Of a DNA stretch of 64,000 nucleotides, positions 7,185-15,753 are shown piece by piece. The notes under the pieces were generated by a model. The model did no database searches, was not told the origin of the DNA, and was given only the letters and a program-made list of their open reading frames with translations. Source of the stretch: Actinoplanes octamycinicus (GTDB lineage: Bacteria; Actinomycetota; Actinomycetes; Mycobacteriales; Micromonosporaceae); contig NZ_JACHNB010000001.1 in the NCBI RefSeq assembly GCF_014205225.1, positions 1,612,001-1,676,000 of the forward strand, in the 5' to 3' direction. The position numbers and the translations under genes were made by a program. Positions within the stretch are counted from its first letter, which is position 1, and every line of letters begins with the position of its first letter.

Positions 7185-8717
7185 TCAGTAGTCCCAGGGC
7201 CGCCCGGTCTGCTGGTACTGCGTGATCGGCACCAGTTTCGCGTCCGGCTCCATCCGGTCCACGTACAACCGGCCCTCCAGGTGATCGATCTCGTGGCTGA
7301 TCAACCGGGCCAGGGCCCGTTCGAAGACGGTCACCACCCGGGTCCCGTCGAAGCGCGCGTGCTCCACCTCGATCCGCAGCGGCCGGGCCACCATGCCGCG
7401 GTAGTCGAAGAACGACAGGCAGCCCTCGTACTGCTCGTCGCCGTCCCCGGACTCGCCGACCACCCGGGGGTTGAGCAGCACCACCGGCTCGACCTCACGC
7501 TCCGGCGGGCGGACCACGGCGGCCGCCACCGGCAGCCCGATCTGCGGCGCGGCCAGGCCCACCCCCTTGCTGAACTCGTGCAGGTCCTCCAGCTTGGCGA
7601 GCGAGGTGAGCAGCCGGGTGACGGTCTCCCGGGCGGCCGGGCCCTCGCGGGGCAGCTGGAAGTGACGGGCGCGCTGGCGGAGCAGGTCGGAGCCGCGCTG
7701 GATGATCCCGATGCCGAGCATCCGGTGCGAGGCGCGGGGCAGGGCGGGTGGCTCGGGCGGGCCGAGCTCGTCGTAGATCGGGGCGTCGGCGCCACGGAAC
7801 CGCCACTCCAGGCGGTACCGGGCGTTCAACAAAGGCTGATCGGTGGACCACTCGAAAATGGCGCGACCTCCCTCGTTGCGGCGTTCCAGGGGACTGCGTA
7901 CCGGGACCTCGGCGGCCAGCGACACCTCGACGCCCCAGACCTGGGGTTCGAAGCGCTGCGGGAAGTCCAGGCGGACAGTGAGCTGCCGGGTCGGCAGCCG
8001 GACGGCGCGCTGGAACCACTGGCCCCACTTCTTCTCGCCGACCGTGTAGGCGTACTCGATCGTGGTGCGTTCACCGGGGTAGAGCGGGAACTGCCCGCGC
8101 TCGTTCGCGAACAGCAGCCAGATCTCCTTGGCCGCGTCCCGGTCCAGCTTGACCCGCCACTGCATGGACTCGGCCGCGTCGCCCTCGCCGGCCATCGCGT
8201 GGACGTCCATCTCCTCGAAGGTGAGCGGGTTCTCCCGGTGGTGGCGGTTGGAGCCGGCCGGGTCGTTCGGGTAGCGGTCCACCGAGATCTTCACCAGGTA
8301 GCGCGTGACCGGCTCGACACCGGCGTTGTAGAGCGACCGGATCACCCGGCAGCGGTACTCACCGCCGAGGTAGGTGAGCTCGGCGATCTCCCGTTCCACC
8401 ACCAGGCCGGTGCCGGGCGGCAGCCACTGGACCGGCACCGGCGGGTCGCGGTGCAGTGCCGAGCCGCGGGCGTGCCGGAGCTCGTCGTACTCCTGGAAGC
8501 GCTGCCAGATCGCCCCGCCGGCACCCAGCACCGCCTCGGCCCGGCGGGCGAAGTCCTCGGTCGGTTTGTGGCGGCGTCCTTCGACGTGGCTGACGTAGGA
8601 GGGATCGAAGCCCATGCGCGCGGCGAGCTGCTTCTTGGTCATTCCGCGCTCGACCCGCCATTGCGCAAGCGCCGTAACGAACTGATCTGCGGCCCTGTCA
8701 ATGGGCGAGGTGGTCAT
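7185..8717 (-). CDS. XRE-type HTH / peptide deformylase fusion
   Basis: A 510-residue fusion. About residues 10-75 are an XRE/Cro-type helix-turn-helix (MTKKQLAARMGFDPSYVSH). About 95-300 is a beta-rich middle region I cannot name. About 335-510 is a peptide deformylase domain with all three motifs: GVGLAAPQIG (near 387), EGCLSF (near 432) and HEIDH (near 474). The metal ligands (Cys, two His) and the catalytic Glu are therefore present. Deformylases remove the N-formyl group from nascent proteins with Fe2+ or Zn2+ and are normally about 170-200 residues without DNA-binding parts. The ATG at 8717 is preferred (GGGGA 8 nt upstream); a GTG directly before it is possible. It is divergent from the FhuF-like gene. 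Confidence 0.88.
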   Translation of the reverse strand: MTTSPIDRAADQFVTALAQWRVERGMTKKQLAARMGFDPSYVSHVEGRRHKPTEDFARRAEAVLGAGGAIWQRFQEYDELRHARGSALHRDPPVPVQWLPPGTGLVVEREIAELTYLGGEYRCRVIRSLYNAGVEPVTRYLVKISVDRYPNDPAGSNRHHRENPLTFEEMDVHAMAGEGDAAESMQWRVKLDRDAAKEIWLLFANERGQFPLYPGERTTIEYAYTVGEKKWGQWFQRAVRLPTRQLTVRLDFPQRFEPQVWGVEVSLAAEVPVRSPLERRNEGGRAIFEWSTDQPLLNARYRLEWRFRGADAPIYDELGPPEPPALPRASHRMLGIGIIQRGSDLLRQRARHFQLPREGPAARETVTRLLTSLAKLEDLHEFSKGVGLAAPQIGLPVAAAVVRPPEREVEPVVLLNPRVVGESGDGDEQYEGCLSFFDYRGMVARPLRIEVEHARFDGTRVVTVFERALARLISHEIDHLEGRLYVDRMEPDAKLVPITQYQQTGRPWDY

Positions 8718-8830
8718 CACGGATGTCCCCTTCGCGACGGCACCATCAGTGTCGCTGGCGTCGGGTATCCGGATGGGGCTAGTAGCGCGTTGCCGACAGG
8801 TACCTTGACAAAACCGGCATCATCGCAACG

Positions 8831-8849
8831 CTACGTTAGGTAAACCTTG
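8831..8849 (+). promoter_or_regulatory. Weaker IdeR/DmdR-like iron box
   Basis: The 19-mer here, with core TTAGGTAAACCTT, agrees with the actinobacterial iron-box consensus TTAGGTTAGGCTAACCTAA at about 13 of 19 positions. It is closer to the deformylase fusion start than the stronger box. Confidence 0.4.
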
Positions 8850-8884
8850 CAGAGGGTATTCGCCCGAAAGATCCTACCGGAGAT

Positions 8885-8903
8885 GTTGGTTAGGCTAGCC
8901 TTA
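8885..8903 (+). promoter_or_regulatory. IdeR/DmdR-like iron box
   Basis: The 19-mer centred on TTAGGCTAGCCTTA matches the IdeR/DmdR consensus at about 15 of 19 positions. It sits 120 bp upstream of the FhuF-like gene, which would be expected to be repressed by Fe2+-loaded IdeR. Confidence 0.65.
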
Positions 8904-9023
8904 ACCGGGTACTCTCGGTCGCCTCGGGCCGTAGCCGCAGTGCCGGTCCGACCAGGGCGCCGGTCTGCCGACGGGAGCCGGGGCCACTGCAGGGAGCGGT
9001 GAGGTGGAAAAGCTGGTGAACGC

Positions 9024-9806
9024 GTGACCGCCACCCTGCTGCGCACCGGTGCCCACCCACTCGCTCCGGTCACCGCCACGTTGCACACCATGTTCGGCGG
9101 CGTTCAGGTCCCCGCACTGGCGCCCGGCCTGATCGTCACCGACCGCGCCGGCTGGATCCCGGCCACCGAGCTGTCCGGTCCGGCGCTGACCAGCCTACTG
9201 GAGTCGGCCGGCCGCCAGTGGGGCGCGCAGCCGCACGCCGCCGCCGCGCTCGCCTGGAAGTCGTACACCTACTGGCTGGCCCTGCCCGCCGTGCTCGGCT
9301 GGGCCTCGGCCCGGCGGGTCCCGCTGATCACCGCGGACAACGTGCTGATCAGCTTCGACCGCCCGGGCGTGCTGGTCCGGGTCGGGCTGCGCCCCGGGAC
9401 CCCGGTCGCGGTCCTGCCCGACGATCCGCTGGCGCTCGGCGGCCACCCGGACGCGGTCGTCGTGCCGGACCAGAGCGCGCTGCTCGGCGAGTTCCGCCGG
9501 GCCGTCCTCGACGAGCACCTGACCCCGCTGCTGGACGCGATCCACGACCGGGTCCGGGTGGGCAAGCGGACGCTGCTCGGCTCGCTCGCCTCCGGCGTGG
9601 CCTACGGCATCCTGCGCTCGGCGGACGCCACGCCGGGCCGGTCCGCCGAGTCGGTCGGCCTGCTGCTCGGCGCGCTCGGCATCGGCGACCTGATCGAGCT
9701 GGTCCCGGGCGCCAACGGGCAGCTCGACGTGCAGCGCAAGACCTGCTGCCTGGCCTTCACGCTGCCCACCCCGAAACTCTGCCCGGGCTGCTGCATCAAG
9801 CCGTAA
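9024..9806 (+). CDS. FhuF-like (2Fe-2S) ferric-siderophore reductase
   Basis: A 260-residue soluble protein. The C-terminus holds the FhuF-type cluster motif C-C-x10-C-x2-C-C (TCCLAFTLPTPKLCPGCC), which binds the [2Fe-2S] centre used to reduce siderophore-bound Fe3+ and free it in the cytosol. The upstream part fits the FhuF fold, including RxGKRTLLGSLASG near residue 180. Iron regulation is supported by the IdeR-like box upstream. No transporter or siderophore synthesis gene adjoins it. The first possible start (GTG at 9024) is used; the ribosome-binding site is weak. Confidence 0.85.
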   Translation: MTATLLRTGAHPLAPVTATLHTMFGGVQVPALAPGLIVTDRAGWIPATELSGPALTSLLESAGRQWGAQPHAAAALAWKSYTYWLALPAVLGWASARRVPLITADNVLISFDRPGVLVRVGLRPGTPVAVLPDDPLALGGHPDAVVVPDQSALLGEFRRAVLDEHLTPLLDAIHDRVRVGKRTLLGSLASGVAYGILRSADATPGRSAESVGLLLGALGIGDLIELVPGANGQLDVQRKTCCLAFTLPTPKLCPGCCIKP

Positions 9807-9816
9807 ACCGGATTAT

Positions 9817-9846
9817 CGGATTACCGCCGCACGGTTCCGTAATCCG
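9817..9846 (+). terminator. Hairpin downstream of FhuF-like gene
   Basis: CGGATTAC and GTAATCCG form a perfect 8-bp stem with a 14-nt loop starting 10 nt after the stop codon. No T run follows, so termination strength is uncertain. Confidence 0.5.
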
Positions 9847-9995
9847 GCATTCCCGCACGGCGCGCGATTTCCACGGTTGCGACGACGCTCCGGTCGTACC
9901 TCAGGCAAAGAAAAAGACGACCGCGAGGTCGGCGCGAACCTTGCGGTCCGCGGCCCCTCGAGATCGTCAGAGACAGCGCTTGACGGTACGACCCG

Positions 9996-11984
9996 TCAGC
10001 TGCTGGCCTCGGCGGTGAGCACCGCCTCCGGGTCGTCGACCAGATTGCGGACATCCCACATCCACAGGCCACCGGTCCACGTCGGGCGGAAGCCGAGCAG
10101 GTCGGACATGGCGCGGATCATTTCGATGTCCCGGGTCTGCGGGGTCAGCACGACCACCCCGGCTTTCCAGAAGCGCAGGTCGGCGAGGGTCATCTCGCGG
10201 CGCGCGTCGGTCACCTGGGGGGTCGGGTTGCCCTGCCGGATCGAGGCCATCAGCCCACTGGTCGGGCGCCACGGCGGAGCGAACGTCGCGGTGCGGTCGG
10301 TGGGGTCCTGCGGGTTCTCCACCGGCAGCAGCGCGTAGGCGCCGGCGATCCGCAGGTCCTGTCCGGTGAAGGCGCTCCACCGCAGCGGGTCCGGATAGCT
10401 GCTGTCCGGCAGCGGCAGGGTGACCATGGTGTGCTGGTCGTCGACGTAGCGCTGCCACGCGCCGGAGGTGACGAAGGCCGGCACCGGCTCCATCGGCACC
10501 GTGGCCAGCTGGGTCGGCACGATCGGGACCAGCGCCATCGCCACCGCGGTGATCATCGCGACCCGGATCGGGCCACGGGTGTGCGGCTGGGTGCGGATCA
10601 GGTCGGCGGCGCGCTGGCAGCCGAGGGCCAGCACGATGCCGACGATCGGCGCGATGGCCATCGCCCACCGGGTCGGGACCGCCGAGTTCAGCACCGGCAG
10701 GTGGTGCAGGAACGCCCAGATGCCGGGCACCTGGGTGTCCGCGCCGTCCAGGTGCACGCTGGGGCCGAGCGACATCGCGGCGAACAGCACCGCCAGCCCG
10801 CCCAGGGTCAGCACCGCGGCGCTGCGCCGCAGCCAGAGGATCAGCCCGAAGAAGAGGATGACCAGGCCCCAGCCGAAGAACGCGTTCTGCTCGGACGGGT
10901 TCTGCGCCAGGCGCAGCGGCAGGTCGCCGCGGCCGGCCACCGAGTGCGTGGAGTAAGCGGTGAACGAGCCGAGGTCGGCGCCGAAGGCCCGCACCGACTC
11001 GGCCAGGCCCTGGTACGACTGCGGGCCGAAGAACTGGACGCTCAACGGGTACGCCAGGACGGCGAGGGCGAGGACCGCGGCCACCACGAGCCCGCGCACG
11101 AAGGCGACCGCCTCGCCACGGTGCCGCCGGCGCCGGACCAGCCCGAGCACCACGCAGAAGACGCCGAGCCCGACCGCGGTCATGAACAGGATTTCCAGGT
11201 TGATGAACGCCTGCCAGACCAGCAGGCCGCCGAGCAGCAGGCCGTTGCGCACGGCCCGGCCGGGAACGCGCAGCTCCAGCGTCCGCCAGATGATCAGCGG
11301 GACCAGGAACTGGGAGACGATGTTCGGGTGGCCACCGGCGTGCGAGATCATGCTCGGCGCGAAGGTGCAGAGCAGCGCGCCGACCCAGGCGGCCAGCCGC
11401 GAGGTGACCAGGCGGCGGGCGAGCACCAAATACCATGAAGCACCGGTTAATGCCAATGCGCCGGTCAAGAATACGTTGAACGCCACATGCGGGCCGAAGA
11501 GAAGAGTGATGGGCGTCAGTGGCAACGAAACGGCCAACACCGAGGTGTTGGCCATCATGTTCACCCCATCGGGGTAATTCATGCGATCCGAGAAGAACGG
11601 ATAAGCGCCATCCGTGAGCACACGAGCACCGTGCGCCAGCATCCACTCGAAGAAAGCCTGATCCTGTGGATCATCGCGCAACTCATGATCAAGATTGAGC
11701 CACAACGGGGCCGTGACGAAGAGCGCAACAGCCAGGAAACTTACTATTGCGAGAACGTCCTGCCAGGCGAGCGTGCGCCACACAGGACGGCGCCGGACAG
11801 GCTCCGTGGCCTGCTCTTCGGTCTTTTCCCCGGCGGGTGCGGCGGAGACCGGCGCCGCCGTGGCGATGCCGTCCTCAAGGGCGCGCAGCTCGGCGTCCAG
11901 GTCCTCGGCAGCGGTCACTTGGCGCGGCGGCAGAACGGTCTCACCGGTCGACTGGCCCGTCGAGTCAAAACCCGTAATCGTCAT
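9996..11984 (-). CDS. Polytopic membrane protein, GT-C-like glycosyltransferase candidate
   Basis: A 662-residue protein. A soluble Ala/Glu-rich N-terminus of about 80 residues is followed by some 11-12 hydrophobic spans up to about residue 500, then a C-terminal extracytoplasmic domain of about 160 residues. The first external loop carries acidic residues (DDPQDQAFFEWML), as expected for GT-C enzymes that use polyprenyl-phosphate sugars. I infer a lipid-linked sugar transferase, but no family-specific motif proves it. The ATG at 11984 is chosen because TAGGCT lies 10 nt upstream; an in-frame GTG adds 13 residues. The divergent methyltransferase gene could act on the same glycan. Confidence 0.72.
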   Translation of the reverse strand: MTITGFDSTGQSTGETVLPPRQVTAAEDLDAELRALEDGIATAAPVSAAPAGEKTEEQATEPVRRRPVWRTLAWQDVLAIVSFLAVALFVTAPLWLNLDHELRDDPQDQAFFEWMLAHGARVLTDGAYPFFSDRMNYPDGVNMMANTSVLAVSLPLTPITLLFGPHVAFNVFLTGALALTGASWYLVLARRLVTSRLAAWVGALLCTFAPSMISHAGGHPNIVSQFLVPLIIWRTLELRVPGRAVRNGLLLGGLLVWQAFINLEILFMTAVGLGVFCVVLGLVRRRRHRGEAVAFVRGLVVAAVLALAVLAYPLSVQFFGPQSYQGLAESVRAFGADLGSFTAYSTHSVAGRGDLPLRLAQNPSEQNAFFGWGLVILFFGLILWLRRSAAVLTLGGLAVLFAAMSLGPSVHLDGADTQVPGIWAFLHHLPVLNSAVPTRWAMAIAPIVGIVLALGCQRAADLIRTQPHTRGPIRVAMITAVAMALVPIVPTQLATVPMEPVPAFVTSGAWQRYVDDQHTMVTLPLPDSSYPDPLRWSAFTGQDLRIAGAYALLPVENPQDPTDRTATFAPPWRPTSGLMASIRQGNPTPQVTDARREMTLADLRFWKAGVVVLTPQTRDIEMIRAMSDLLGFRPTWTGGLWMWDVRNLVDDPEAVLTAEASS

Positions 11985-12263
11985 AGCATCGGCGAGCCTA
12001 ACCGAGGTTGGGAAGAGTTCCACGATGAGCGCCCGCAGCGTGATAGAGACGATATGTACGCGTGTTTTCCGCGTGTCCGTGGATCACTCGCTCGCCAAGC
12101 GGTCGGCGGCGGGTAACCATCGAAGTCACCAGCACCGGCTATGTCTCAATCAGGCCAAAAAATCGGCGCCCCCGGGCGCTCAACTTTCGGATAGCGGCGG
12201 TAGATGGTTAACTTCTCCGGTCCCGCTGTCAGCTCAGATCGGCAAGATGAGGGAACCTCACCT

Positions 12264-12977
12264 ATGGCAGACATCACTGGAGACCAGCGGATCCAGTCCG
12301 AAGTGCTCGAAGGCCTCGCCACGGCCGTGAACCACCGCCGGTGGTTCGTCGAGCTCGCTCTCCCATACCTGGGGAACAACCCCATCGAGATCGGCAGTGG
12401 TCTCGGGGACTACGCCATCGAGTGGGCCGAGCACCTTCCGCGGTTCACCGCGACGGAGGCCGACCCCGACCGGCTCGTGCTGCTCAAGGAGCGGATGGCC
12501 GAGCACCCGAACATCGAGGTGCGGCAGATGCTGCTCCCCGCGCAGGACGCCGCCGGGCAGTACAGCGCCGCCGTGTCCTACAACGTGCTGGAGCACATCG
12601 AGGACCACGTCGGCGCGCTGCGCAGCATGCGCGACCTGGTCCGCCCGGGCGGCCACGTGATCATCATCGTGCCGGCGTTCATGTTCGCGATGAGCCAGGT
12701 CGACATCGCCACCGGGCACATCCGGCGGTACACGAAGAAGACCCTGGGCGCCGCGTTCGCCGAGGCCGGCCTGGAGATGGAGAAGATCCACTACGCGAAC
12801 GCGCTGGGTCTGATCGGCTACTACGGCGCGACCAGCATCTTCAAGCTGGCTCCGAAGGAGGGGCCGATGGTGAAGGTGTACGACTCGCTGGTGCTGCCGG
12901 TGACCAAGGCGGCCGAGCGGCTGGTCAAGCCGCCGTTCGGGCAGTCGGTCTTCGCGGTGGCCCGCACCCCGCGCTGA
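12264..12977 (+). CDS. Class I SAM-dependent methyltransferase
   Basis: A 237-residue Rossmann-fold methyltransferase. Motif I is IEIGSGLGDYA, an acidic ribose-binding residue lies in TATEADPDR, motif IV is SYNVLEHIEDH, and LVRPGGHVIIIVPA is the post-IV strand typical of small-molecule methyltransferases. The substrate is unknown; similar enzymes accompany surface-glycan genes, and the divergent neighbour is a glycosyltransferase-like membrane protein. The ATG at 12264 gives MADITGDQ; a longer start at 12204 adds an unlikely polar leader. Confidence 0.85.
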   Translation: MADITGDQRIQSEVLEGLATAVNHRRWFVELALPYLGNNPIEIGSGLGDYAIEWAEHLPRFTATEADPDRLVLLKERMAEHPNIEVRQMLLPAQDAAGQYSAAVSYNVLEHIEDHVGALRSMRDLVRPGGHVIIIVPAFMFAMSQVDIATGHIRRYTKKTLGAAFAEAGLEMEKIHYANALGLIGYYGATSIFKLAPKEGPMVKVYDSLVLPVTKAAERLVKPPFGQSVFAVARTPR

Positions 12978-12995
12978 CCCCACCCGCACAGCATT

Positions 12996-13025
12996 CGAGG
13001 CGCCGGCCAGCTGGCCGGCGCCTCG
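12996..13025. terminator. Bidirectional terminator (30-bp perfect palindrome)
   Basis: CGAGGCGCCGGCCAG and its exact reverse complement abut with no loop bases, between the convergent methyltransferase and PEBP-like genes. It can fold identically on both strands. Confidence 0.8.
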
Positions 13026-13037
13026 CTGCGTGCTCGG

Positions 13038-13568
13038 TCAGCCGCGGACCTCGAAGGTCGGCCGGATCGTGGCCCGGGCCAGGGTGTGGAAGGCCAGGTT
13101 GAACCCGACGTACGCGGGAGTCGCGTCCGGGGTCACCTCCAACCGGTCCACGTCGATCGCGTGCACCGCGAACACGTACCGGTGCGGGCGGTCGCCGGGC
13201 GGCGGCGCGGAACCGCCGTAACCGCGCTCGCCGTAGTCGTTGCGGACGCAGAACGCGCCGTCCGGCAACGGGTCGACGCCGCGATCGAGAGCGGTCACCG
13301 AGACCGGCAGATTGACCAGCACCCAGTGCCAGAAACCACTGCCGGTGGGTGCGTCCGGGTCGAAGCAGGTGACCACGAAACCACGCGTCTCGTCGGGGAA
13401 GCCCGACCAGGACAACTGGGGCGAGAGATTTTTGCCGCCCACGCTGGTGTGCGCGTACAGCTCGTCGAGCGGCTGCCCGTCCGTCACGTCCGCGCTGGTC
13501 ACCGTGAAGGACGGGACTTGCGGCAGGAGGTCGTACGGATCGGGGGCCAGAGCTCGGTCAAGACTCAT
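13038..13568 (-). CDS. YbhB/YbcL family PEBP-like protein
   Basis: A 176-residue soluble protein with PEBP signatures: LSWSGFPDETRGFVVTCFDPDAP (residues about 50-75; Asp-Pro-Asp-Ala-Pro motif), GSGFWHWVLVNLP and HRYVFAVHAID. Bacterial YbhB/YbcL proteins bind small anionic ligands and are called Raf-kinase-inhibitor-like from homology, but their roles are mostly unknown. The ATG at 13568 lies 4 nt after GGAGGAC on the minus strand. Confidence 0.92.
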   Translation of the reverse strand: MSLDRALAPDPYDLLPQVPSFTVTSADVTDGQPLDELYAHTSVGGKNLSPQLSWSGFPDETRGFVVTCFDPDAPTGSGFWHWVLVNLPVSVTALDRGVDPLPDGAFCVRNDYGERGYGGSAPPPGDRPHRYVFAVHAIDVDRLEVTPDATPAYVGFNLAFHTLARATIRPTFEVRG

Positions 13569-13812
13569 GGGGTCCTCCGGCGAAGTGGCTTAACTGATCT
13601 GGCTTTCCCACGATGAGCCGAGAGTAACCGCCGGACGTGTCGGCCGCCTTTCCCGAGTGTTGCGGGCCCGGGTCACCCGTCCGGGTAAACGCACAGGTGG
13701 TGCGCACCGCCGTCGTGGTGGTCGGCGATGCTTCTGTCAGACATCCGACCGGGTGCGTGCGGCAGAGATCCCCGTGCTCGGTTGCGATCGGTGGGCGACA
13801 GCGCGCCAAGCA
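13569..13812. other. Intergenic, no feature seen besides the flanking terminator
   Basis: The stretch between the PEBP-like start and the hairpin at 13813 holds no supportable gene. It should contain the promoter of the PEBP-like gene, but no clear -10 hexamer stands out. Confidence 0.4.
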
Positions 13813-13844
13813 AGCCGGCACCCGTCTCCTGGCGGGTGCCGGCT
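13813..13844 (-). terminator. Terminator hairpin after NlpC/P60 gene
   Basis: AGCCGGCACCCG / CGGGTGCCGGCT is a perfect 12-bp stem with an 8-nt loop, 30 nt beyond the stop codon of the minus-strand hydrolase gene. Confidence 0.75.
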
Positions 13845-13874
13845 GCTGTCCGGCCCAACAGGGCCCGACAGCCG

Positions 13875-14750
13875 TCAGGAGCCGGGGATCCGCTCCACCC
13901 GGAGCCCGCGGTACATCTTCCGGTAGACCACCCCGGTCCGGTGGTTGCCGGCGTCGATCATCATGCCGCGGCCCATGTAGATGCCCACGTGCCCGCGCCC
14001 GACCACCAGGTCGCCCGGGCGGGCCTGGGCGCGCGAGATGCTGCGGGCCCGCGCCGCCTGAGCGCGGGACGAGTGCGGCAGCCGCATCCCGGCCCGGGCG
14101 TACGCCTGCCGGGTCAGCCCCGAGCAGTCGAAGCCGCTGCGGCCCTCGCCGCCGGTCACGTACCGCTTGCCGAGCTGCGACCGGGCGTACGCGATCACCG
14201 CGTTCATCCCGCCGCGGGCGTACCGCCGGACCGGACGCTCGACGGTTCGCCGGACCGTCTTGCGCACCATGCCGCGGTGCGACACCGTGGTCCGCCGCTG
14301 GGCCACCACGAGCCGCCGCTGCGGCGCCCGGTACGACCGGATGCCGCGGTCCTGCCGCGCGGGCGCCTCCCGGGCCACCCGGACCCCCGCGCGCGGGGCC
14401 GGTCGCCGGGCGGCCGGCTGGAGCCGAGTCGCCGGCGGTGCCGCCGGGCGCGCCCGCAACGGGGCCAGGGGCGCCGGCCGCACCGCGGCTGCCCGGCGCT
14501 GCATGGCCCGGGTCACTCGCGCGGCGGCCGACTGACGCTGCTGGTAGAGGCTCTCGTCGAGGCCACCGAGCGCGGCGATGCCACCGCCGGCCGGGGCCAC
14601 GATTCCGCCGGAGAAGTGCCCGGAGTGCGGAGCCACCGGCTCCGGGTTCGCCGGCAGTGCGGGCGGGGCTTGAACCGCCTCCGCGCCGTGCTCGGCGGGG
14701 TCTACGGCCGGTGCGATGACGGCCAGCGCGAGAGCGCCGACGGTCAGCAC
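13875..14750 (-). CDS. Secreted NlpC/P60 (C40) peptidoglycan endopeptidase
   Basis: Hydrophobic N-terminus (signal peptide), an Ala/Pro/Arg-rich linker to about residue 180, then an NlpC/P60 domain with catalytic Cys in FDCSGLTRQAY (near 209) and His in GRGHVGIYMG. These enzymes cut stem peptides of peptidoglycan outside the cell. The GTG at 14750 yields a signal peptide without a basic n-region. A CTG at 14774 in the same frame has GGAGG 5 nt upstream and would add MHGTSTRR, a better signal peptide start, so the true start may be that CTG. A long upstream leader runs to about 14980. Confidence 0.88.
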   Translation of the reverse strand: MLTVGALALAVIAPAVDPAEHGAEAVQAPPALPANPEPVAPHSGHFSGGIVAPAGGGIAALGGLDESLYQQRQSAAARVTRAMQRRAAAVRPAPLAPLRARPAAPPATRLQPAARRPAPRAGVRVAREAPARQDRGIRSYRAPQRRLVVAQRRTTVSHRGMVRKTVRRTVERPVRRYARGGMNAVIAYARSQLGKRYVTGGEGRSGFDCSGLTRQAYARAGMRLPHSSRAQAARARSISRAQARPGDLVVGRGHVGIYMGRGMMIDAGNHRTGVVYRKMYRGLRVERIPGS

Positions 14751-14987
14751 GCGGCGAGTGGACGTACCGTGCAGTGTTGCCTCCGAAATCGGCCCGGGGC
14801 ACTCACGCGAATCCCATCTTCAGCGCGACGCCAGGTGCGTCGCCGCGCTATTGCCGCCGTCGAAGGAAGGCAATGGGAACCCGGACAACTTTGTGTATTC
14901 CGTGGACCATGCCAACACACCTTGAAATACGGCGTGGCTGGATTCAGATAATTAATCCCCCGATCTCGAAAAGATAACGGGGCTCAG

Positions 14988-15599
14988 TCAGTCCGCGGTG
15001 GGCAGTGACATCCGGATCCCCGGCGTGGCCGACGACCCGTTCAGCGAGACCTCGCTGAGCTGGGCATTCTTCGGTACGTCGAACGGCAGGACGCCGTTCA
15101 CCGAGGATCCCGGCTCGATCTCGTCGAGCAGTGTCGGACTGTCATCGTTGAGAAAAACCGCAGCCTCGTCGGCGACGGCGTACGCTGCACCGTTGGTGTC
15201 GTAGACCCGCTGTGCGGCGCTGTCGAACAGTTCCGGCTCCAAGCCGTTGTTGGTGACCCGCACGTCGAGCAGACAGAACTGCCCGGCGGCGCGCTGTTCC
15301 AACCCGTCCGGGCCGATCGCGGAGACGCCGCACCGCACGTTCCGCACCCGCATGCCGAAGCCGCCGGGCGCGGCGTCGGCCGGTCCGGCCGCGGGCAGGC
15401 CACGGATCACCGCGGGACCGCCGGCCGGCCGGTCGGCGGTGGCCACCGCCCAGATCCCGAAGGTGATCAGGGCCAGGGCGACGAACACGCCGCCGCCCAC
15501 CCAGATCCGCGCCCGCCAGCGCAGCGCCCACTCGTCCACACCGTCGTCATCCGGGTCGAGCACCCGAATGGTCGTGGCACGGTGCGGTGTGTACGTCAC
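14988..15599 (-). CDS. Membrane-anchored DUF4352-like protein
   Basis: A 203-residue protein: about 30 cytosolic residues, one transmembrane segment (about 32-54) and an external beta-sandwich-like domain with features of DUF4352 (a conserved Cys, the strand motif FCLLDVRVTNNG, and DEIEPGSSVNGVLPFDVP). Such domains occur on actinobacterial lipoproteins and membrane proteins with unknown ligands. The GTG start has GGGGGAC upstream. It lies head-to-tail upstream of the NlpC gene, 237 bp apart. Confidence 0.8.
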   Translation of the reverse strand: MTYTPHRATTIRVLDPDDDGVDEWALRWRARIWVGGGVFVALALITFGIWAVATADRPAGGPAVIRGLPAAGPADAAPGGFGMRVRNVRCGVSAIGPDGLEQRAAGQFCLLDVRVTNNGLEPELFDSAAQRVYDTNGAAYAVADEAAVFLNDDSPTLLDEIEPGSSVNGVLPFDVPKNAQLSEVSLNGSSATPGIRMSLPTAD

Positions 15600-15753
15600 G
15601 GCGTCCCCCAGCGAACGGATCCTCAGGCGCGGCCGAGGGTCGGACGCGCTGTCCGTCCATGCTGGGTTCGCCGCGGCCGGACACCGTCGCGACTCGCCGC
15701 AAAACCGACTTTATCGGCTATATCGCCGCGAGGATATTCCCTCGATCGGGTGA

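Larger units (their letters stand above)
8718..9023. promoter_or_regulatory. Divergent promoter region between deformylase fusion and FhuF-like gene
   Basis: This 306-bp gap serves two divergent genes. It is AT-richer in the middle and carries the two IdeR/DmdR-like boxes listed separately. No ORF was found in it. Confidence 0.6.

Noticed and set aside
5940..8843. Very long plus-strand frame (about 967 codons)
   Set aside because: It is antisense to the deformylase fusion and overlaps the flavohemoprotein in another frame; low-complexity Arg/Pro/Gly composition and no domain. A GC-bias shadow.
14775..14987. c-di-AMP (ydaO) riboswitch before the NlpC/P60 gene
   Set aside because: Such riboswitches often precede wall hydrolases in actinomycetes, but I could not place the conserved blocks in the 200-nt leader. 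Hairpins exist, but nothing specific.
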